NCBI GenBank assembly: GCA_964247055.1
Contig: OZ176054.1
Coordinates: 9,114,001 to 9,178,000 of the forward strand
DNA: 64,000 bases
Origin: Paragordius varius
Taxonomy: Eukaryota > Nematomorpha
Reading direction: 5' to 3'
The translations under genes were made by a program, and so were the position numbers. Every line of letters starts with the position of its first letter. Within the stretch, counting starts at the first letter, position 1. The notes beneath the pieces were generated by a model that was not told the DNA's origin, made no database searches, and saw only the letters and a program-made list of their open reading frames with translations. Positions 58,641-64,000 of the stretch are shown here, piece after piece.

Positions 58641-59179
58641 GAAAATTGATTTTGTAGTAATTGCCTTCGTATCAAAAAGACTCAAAATTATCAGTGCATA
58701 ATATTCATTTTTTTTCGCAATTGATAAATACCTCCTGAAAAATATCAAAAACAATAAAAAATGTATATGGCTTCTCAATTAAAAATATCCTCCATCTGAC
58801 CCTTAATAATGATTTTTTTAAATAGTCATTTGTGATTACAAATTTTATTTATGATAGATTATAAAATAAGTTTATTTAAGAAATTATTGAATGAGTATTA
58901 GCATGGTGGAAGCGTAGATACTTTTAGAGTATTATAAAACACCTTTTTAGGTATATTCGATGTAGCTGAAGATAATTACTTAATATTTTTAACATTGTTT
59001 CCCAATTTAAGTAAAAAAAGTTACAATATTTAAATCCAAATCATATTCACATGTCCTCAGACAATTGGGTCATTGTCAACCCTAGGCCTTAGTAACATCT
59101 CATAATGCTTGAATGCTTTTTTACACTTATATGAACTTAATGCAAATATATAAAAATTACCAAGGCTAAATTTAATGCT

Positions 59180-59730
59180 TTAACACTTGGAAACAACACA
59201 CTCATTTTAGTCCTTCGATTAAAACTGGGGTTGTATACCCCAGGCCTGTTTAAAATCAAATACTTTAAAAAGTATGGAAAAATCTAAACCATGGCAAAAT
59301 TTTGCACTTATATAAAATTAATAAACCGAAATGTATAAAAAATTTTATTCCAAAATACTTTATATTACTTTTTTTAATGTAAATCCAAATGTAAAAATTT
59401 AGTCAATGCAACATTGTGCATTGAATTGAATATTATTACAAAATAAACCTCTTTTTTTCTATCAATGTAAGACGTAATTTAAATAAAAAAATAGCTTTTA
59501 TTTTAACGTTATAATCAAATAAACACGATATTTTGTAAAAAATTTTTGACATGGAACTTTTTTAAACGAAATTTTATTTAGATATTTTTGCTTTTTTATA
59601 TAATTATATTAGAATAGAAGGATAAATTTAAATTGGGACTGTTTCCTTCAGTAGTTTTTTAGATATATTAATTTAAATTTAGTCTGGGGTATTTGGCTAC
59701 CCCAATTTCAATAGATGTGTTAATCTGAAG
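59180..59730. mobile_element. MITE-like element with GGGG/CCCC inverted ends
   Basis: The left end ACACACTCATTTTAGTCC...ACTGGGGTTGTATACCCCAG (59197-59246, in two blocks) is matched in inverse by ...TCTGGGGTATTTGGCTACCCCAATTTC...GATGTGTT (59681-59722). The interior has ACCATGGCAAAA and AAATTTAGTCAATGCAACA blocks found in the copies at 6780 and 54640. No ORF. At least three copies are in the window. Confidence 0.6.
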
Positions 59731-61530
59731 GCGAAAATTTGGACAGATTGCATTTGCTAAAATGTTGATGAAATACCCGTTTTCTTTATTTTTTCCTAAC
59801 ACTTGCTTAAATTTATTTAATAAAAGAATGACTCAAATATTAGCCGTAGATTTCAAAAAAGCGCTATATTTTTTGGCTTAAAATTAATGGCTTTAATATG
59901 TCAAATTATTCTGGCCTAAAACCACTATTTAGATGGAAGCATAATTTTAGATTTGAACCACCAGTTGATCGGTTTACCCCAATTCGTATCAAACAAATAT
60001 CTTAAAACTAAAAGCGAACGAATGTTTTAATCATAACTCTAAGATTATATCACCAATAGCATCATGCAACGCTTTTTCAAAAAGCCGCTGGATAGCAACC
60101 CGGGCACTCTATTATAATCAATAACTAATATCTAGTTAATAATGGATGTTTGTAAATATTATGGGCTACTTCCTCTTTGATAAAAATTGTCAAAAATACT
60201 AATATAATTTTTGAACGCGATAGGGGAAACTCTATCTAATTTATAGAATATGGTAAAAATAGAAATAAATTTTTATCGCATAATAACAAGTTTTTCGAAT
60301 TCGACGCCACTCCAAAAATTGAATTCCAATAATTTGCGTTTAAGTTAATGGTATATATTAATAGATATATTCTATTGTATTTAATTATTTCCACCTAGCG
60401 TGCGACAAAAATGTATTTTAATTTTGGATAATAGCACAAAAATATAAATATCTTTATTTACCCTGTTAACCGCATTTATTTTCGATATTTATTATCTTTT
60501 AGCTTATAGTTATTGACCCATACCGCACAGTGTTAAATATAGCAAATATTTTGATTAAAGGTCTTTTGCAATTGCCAAAAATCTGATATGAAGAACGCGA
60601 TTGTGCGAGGCAATTACCACAGACAAATTTTTTAAGACTCAAAAGCCCATACCCATTATGAGATTTTGATTATAATTTAAAACTTTATCAGAATATTTTC
60701 ATCCATTATATCGAATTGTTACAAAAAGGCTTGATTTCGAAACACATAACTTTTCGCAGAAGCTCAATTAACATATTTTGAAACCATATGGCAACGGTAT
60801 TAAACCACCACGATATATTCGAATATTTTTCCTATTTAATTTGATGCCGCTAAATATTTTTATTATCTGAGGATTAAATTTGTGTGTGGATTGTTAAGTA
60901 AATCAGGGGTTAACATGAGGCTCTCCGTGTGCGCAAATTAAATATTTGATAAATATTAACCGAATTCTATAATTTCCGCAATTTACAAAATTTTCGAAAA
61001 AAATATATTTCCTTAACATAGAATAGTTAGTTTTCTGATTTTGCAACGAAATGGCAATAAGAAAAATAAATGGTATTTCTACTTCAAGGTCTTAAGTTTG
61101 AATCTAATAAAAATTTATTTGCCCATATATTTTTCGAATGGAGGTAGATTTAAGTCAATGGGGTTCGTGAAGCTGTATGGCTAGCTTTTCTGAAGAATTC
61201 TATCTATCATTGATACATCTTGTTAATGATTTGAAACCATGAGATAATTCGTCGACATTTTGTGGCCTGAAAGTATTAATTTGACAATTGCTTTCAGCCT
61301 ATGTGTGAATATCTGCGGTTGGGATGGTCTTTTATAATAACCCTTTTTTCATATCCATATGTTTATTGGTTTTAGGATATTAAAAATATTATTATTATAT
61401 AAATACCATTTCCAATTGATGTTCTATTTTCGAGGCTGATTTTTTGTTAGTTTCTTTTTGACATGGGCCACGTTTGCCTTTAATATAACTACCAATAAAA
61501 AATAAAGTGTCCGGGAAAGGTAATTTAACA

Positions 61531-61774
61531 TATACCATTTTTCAGTCAAAAGCAACACTTTTTCAACCAGACGCAGCATTTCTAAGCAAACGCATAATTT
61601 TTTCATTTAAACGCAACAATTTTTCATGTATACGCAACGCTTTATCAAGTAAACGCAACAATTTTTTATCCAAACCAACATTTTTTCAGTTGTCTTAACT
61701 TAAAAAATGTTGCGTTTGGGGTAAAAATGCTGAGTTTGCATGAAAAATAATACTTTTGATTGAAAAATGGTATA
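61531..61774. mobile_element. TATACCATTT-type element F with ACGCAAC tandem units
   Basis: 244 bp with ends TATACCATTTTTCAGTCAAA and the inverse ...TTGATTGAAAAATGGTATA. Inside, the left side carries about six units of 21-22 bp, each with an AAACGCAACA-like core after TTTTTCA, and the right side one or two inverse units (GTTGCGTTTGGGG). The terminal hexamer and the unit length equal those of copies A-D, but the unit sequence differs. Confidence 0.7.
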
Positions 61775-62289
61775 TAAATGAAATCGAACAAGCCAATGAT
61801 TTAAATAATATTTGTCTATCATATTCTCGATTTGTTTTATCATGCCAAAAAAGGCAATTTTTATTTCAATACATTCGATTCGATTAATCTAACAAAATTT
61901 ATAGCATATGAAATCCGGGTAGGTAATTATCAATAACAAACATGATTTAAGTATCCAAATTAAAACGATAGAATTAATATTTGTATTTTGTCTAATGATG
62001 AAAAGCGGCGAATGTATGTATTTTTTGGATATTATTTTTTTAAATGAATAATAATTAAAAAAAGAATTTGAAGCAGAAATGTGAAACCAACTATATCTTA
62101 CAAAAATTATTACTTTTAATTTAATATATTAACTTTGAAAAATTTTATACATATAATTGTATGAATAATCTTTAAATAATAATAACGCTATTGATAACAT
62201 CTTATTACATAAAATATGTCCTATTGCTAAGTTCATGGTAATAAAGCAATTTATTAAGCATTTTGCTGTAATTTATTTTGGTAAAACGA

Positions 62290-62293
<4 letters not shown>

Positions 62294-62328
<35 letters not shown>

Positions 62329-62340
62329 ATATATATATAC
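62294..62340. repeat. (TA)n microsatellite
   Basis: An almost pure TA run just downstream of the stop codon of the minus-strand gene ending at 62355. Similar runs are at 27119-27151 and 56611-56639. Confidence 0.85.
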
Positions 62341-62354
62341 ATATTTAATATCAG

Positions 62355-63953
62355 TTATTCACATTCTGAATATATTTTATTATAAATTATTTCATTAACA
62401 ACATTTTGAGCGTTTTGAAAAAGAAGAGGTAAGCTTTCGGTACTTTTTTTAACATGGCGATCTATTTTCTGATCAAAATATTTCAATGTAATATCATCCA
62501 AATAATTGTTAAAGTCTTCAATACTGTGGAATTGTTGTAGATTATTACATTTAGACTTTTTTAGTATTTCCCAAAACATTTCAGTATTTGGTATATTATT
62601 ATGCAATATATTTGGTTGGAGTTCTTTTGCATCTTCGTACAATGTTAAATTTTCTTGAATAGAAGACGGTTTCTCCTATTATAAAAATTTTATAATCAAA
62701 TAATACTAATAATATACCATTTGCACTTTAAGAGTATCCTTAAACACTTCAAGTTAGTCCTTATACTTTTTTTGAATTTATCCATATTTTTGCATTTATT
62801 TATTAATTTGTTAACCAAATCTTCTTGATTTATTATATATTTATTCATTTTAAATTAATATTTTTTTATTTGAAAACTACTTTTTTGTTTCGAACTGATT
62901 TTTTCCAATGCTTTACGGAAAAGTGTAATTAATAACCCAAAAAACTTATATTCTTTTCAATTACATGTTAAAACTATATAAAATATAATTTAAGAATTTA
63001 TAAAGATCTACGGTTTCTGATTGATTAAAAGTTGATATTGGTATAAAAGTTTGGTTTAATAAATAAAATAGATTAAAATTGATAAGAAAGATGAATGATA
63101 CACGGTTCGATTGCTAAGAGTTAAAAACAAAATAAAAAAAAGTTAAAGGACCAACTTGAATTGTTCAAGGACACTCTTGGAGTGCAAATGGTATATTAAT
63201 TGTCATCAATTTCACATAATTTTTTTTCAATTCTTTTGAAAGCCGGTTCGGGTTCCACAGAATTATTTTGCCAAAAAATTATCCGTCAAATTATTTTTTT
63301 GTTAGTATAGAATTATGTTATTTTTCTTTATTAATAACTCATGCCAATTTATAATCACAATCAAAACATTATAAACTGTATTATTTCCATAAATAATTAA
63401 CAAATACTCTTTTATGATCAAATAAATTGGAAAAAATATTAAAAACAAAGATAACCAGGTAATAATCAAACAAATTTTTTCAAAGCCGGGTTTCACTTCT
63501 AAAAGTGATATCAAAACCGTTGATAGTTTTTTTAAACGGTTTAGGTTTCATCAATGGATTGTTAATATATATTTTTCAAAAGCTTTAACTATCTGTGCCA
63601 AAAATATGATAACTTTTGCGCAATTTTACAATAAGAAATTATGATGCTAATGTTTGATTAGAAAGTAGTATTTTTAAAATTAAATGATATGATATAGGAC
63701 AAGAAAAGGTTTTGAAATACAGTCTCCACAAACAATTGTGAAAATAATATGGTAATAAAAAAGATAACTAATTTAATCTTTTTTTATGGATTATGATGAC
63801 TATTTTTAATTTTAATATATATAATAAAAAAAATATGTGAATTACGCCATAAGAATTTAGCCATGTGCTCCCGATTTCATCTATCTGTGTCATGATAGAG
63901 TTAATTAAGATACGAATTCTAGCTTCGTTTATTCGTTTACTGATATCTTCCAT
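62355..63953 (-). CDS. 3' part of an unidentified gene, continuing beyond the window
   Basis: Two exons are seen: 63953-63846 (36 codons, MEDISKRINEARIRILINSI...IGSTWLNSYG, with an AG acceptor directly before ATG, so possibly internal) and 62675-62355 (107 codons to TAA, beginning EKPSSIQENLTLYEDAKELQ). Both are in phase 0, so they could join directly or through exons in the 1.17 kb between them. The last exon is helical and polar (FWEILKKSK, IEDFNNYLDDITLKYFDQKI). No family is recognised; vesicle-tether or kinetochore subunits have such composition, but that is a guess. The intron contains MITE copy D. Confidence 0.6.
62713..63195. mobile_element. TATACCATTT-family MITE, copy D
   Basis: 483 bp with ends TATACCATTTGCACTTTAAG (62713) and TTGGAGTGCAAATGGTATA (ending 63195). 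Only one or two 21-bp units per side (CTTCAAGTTAGTCC; GGACCAACTTGAATTGTTCA). The core shares AAAGTTGATAT and AGATGAAT...GATTG blocks with copies B and C. It is an intron insertion in the gene ending at 62355. Confidence 0.82.
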
Positions 63954-64000
63954 CTACATTAAACAAATTTAGTTATTACAAAGTGAAAAATAGACCTAAA

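Larger units (their letters stand above)
58216..62354. other. 4.1 kb without a recognised gene
   Basis: Holds a GC-richer island (58455-58640), the GGGG/CCCC repeat (59180-59730), a degenerate coding-like stretch near 60505-60830 (e.g. VIDPYRTVLNIANILIKG, LYQNIFIHYIELLQKGLI, broken by stops), element F (61531-61774) and a (TA)n run (62294-62340). The coding-like stretch may be an old pseudogene or transposon; no family is recognised. Confidence 0.45.

Overview
This window is eukaryotic, about three-quarters A+T, and carries spliced animal-type genes. Reading short ORFs as exons and joining them in phase gives ten metazoan genes that are complete or nearly so: TBC1D22, VPS37A, CDK5RAP3, RAB40, RAB35, DRG2, a DEAD-box helicase, a neuropeptide-type GPCR, isopentenyl-diphosphate isomerase and cytochrome b561. 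There is also a D-aspartate/D-amino-acid oxidase with one short segment unresolved, a 65-residue protein and the 3' end of an unidentified gene. Most introns are only 21-29 nt long with GT...AG ends. A metazoan gene set with introns this small points to a dicyemid mesozoan; that is an inference, based on the published tiny introns of dicyemids. TAA, TAG and TGA all act as stops, which argues against a ciliate.

Layout: 1-780 weak ORFs; 2763-6750 oxidase (-); 6780-9910 dead retroelement, foldback and a MITE; 10138-14740 TBC1D22 (-) head-to-head with 14796-18407 VPS37A (+); 18475-24431 CDK5RAP3 (-) head-to-head with 24470-25902 RAB40 (+); 25903-30430 repeats, a LINE remnant and one orphan exon; 30431-31783 RAB35 (+); 32267-36773 DRG2 (-) head-to-head with 36788-37007 small gene (+); 37298-41704 GPCR (+); 43028-44316 Penelope-like inverted repeat; 44460-54009 DEAD-box helicase with an RS/Asn-rich tail (-); 55456-56246 IDI (+); 56648-58215 CYB561 (-); 58216-62354 mostly repeats; 62355 to past 63953 unidentified gene (-).

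Functions: several genes serve membrane traffic (RAB35, RAB40, the RabGAP TBC1D22, ESCRT-I VPS37A). IDI makes the isoprenoid precursors needed to prenylate Rabs such as RAB35, whose C-terminal Cys-Cys is present. CDK5RAP3 (UFMylation/ER-phagy) and RAB40 (cullin-5 adaptor) share a start region of 38 bp. No operon is implied.

Introns fall into two classes, tiny ones and long ones of hundreds of bases to 2.4 kb, and many of the long ones contain a recognisable element. The most distinctive is an element family ending in TATACCATTT whose inverted ends carry 21-bp tandem units of variable copy number (four close copies plus three looser relatives). Other finds are hammerhead-ribozyme-like motifs in inverted repeats, a broken Penelope-like GIY-YIG copy, hAT-like and piggyBac-like MITEs, and a degenerate Ty3/gypsy pol.
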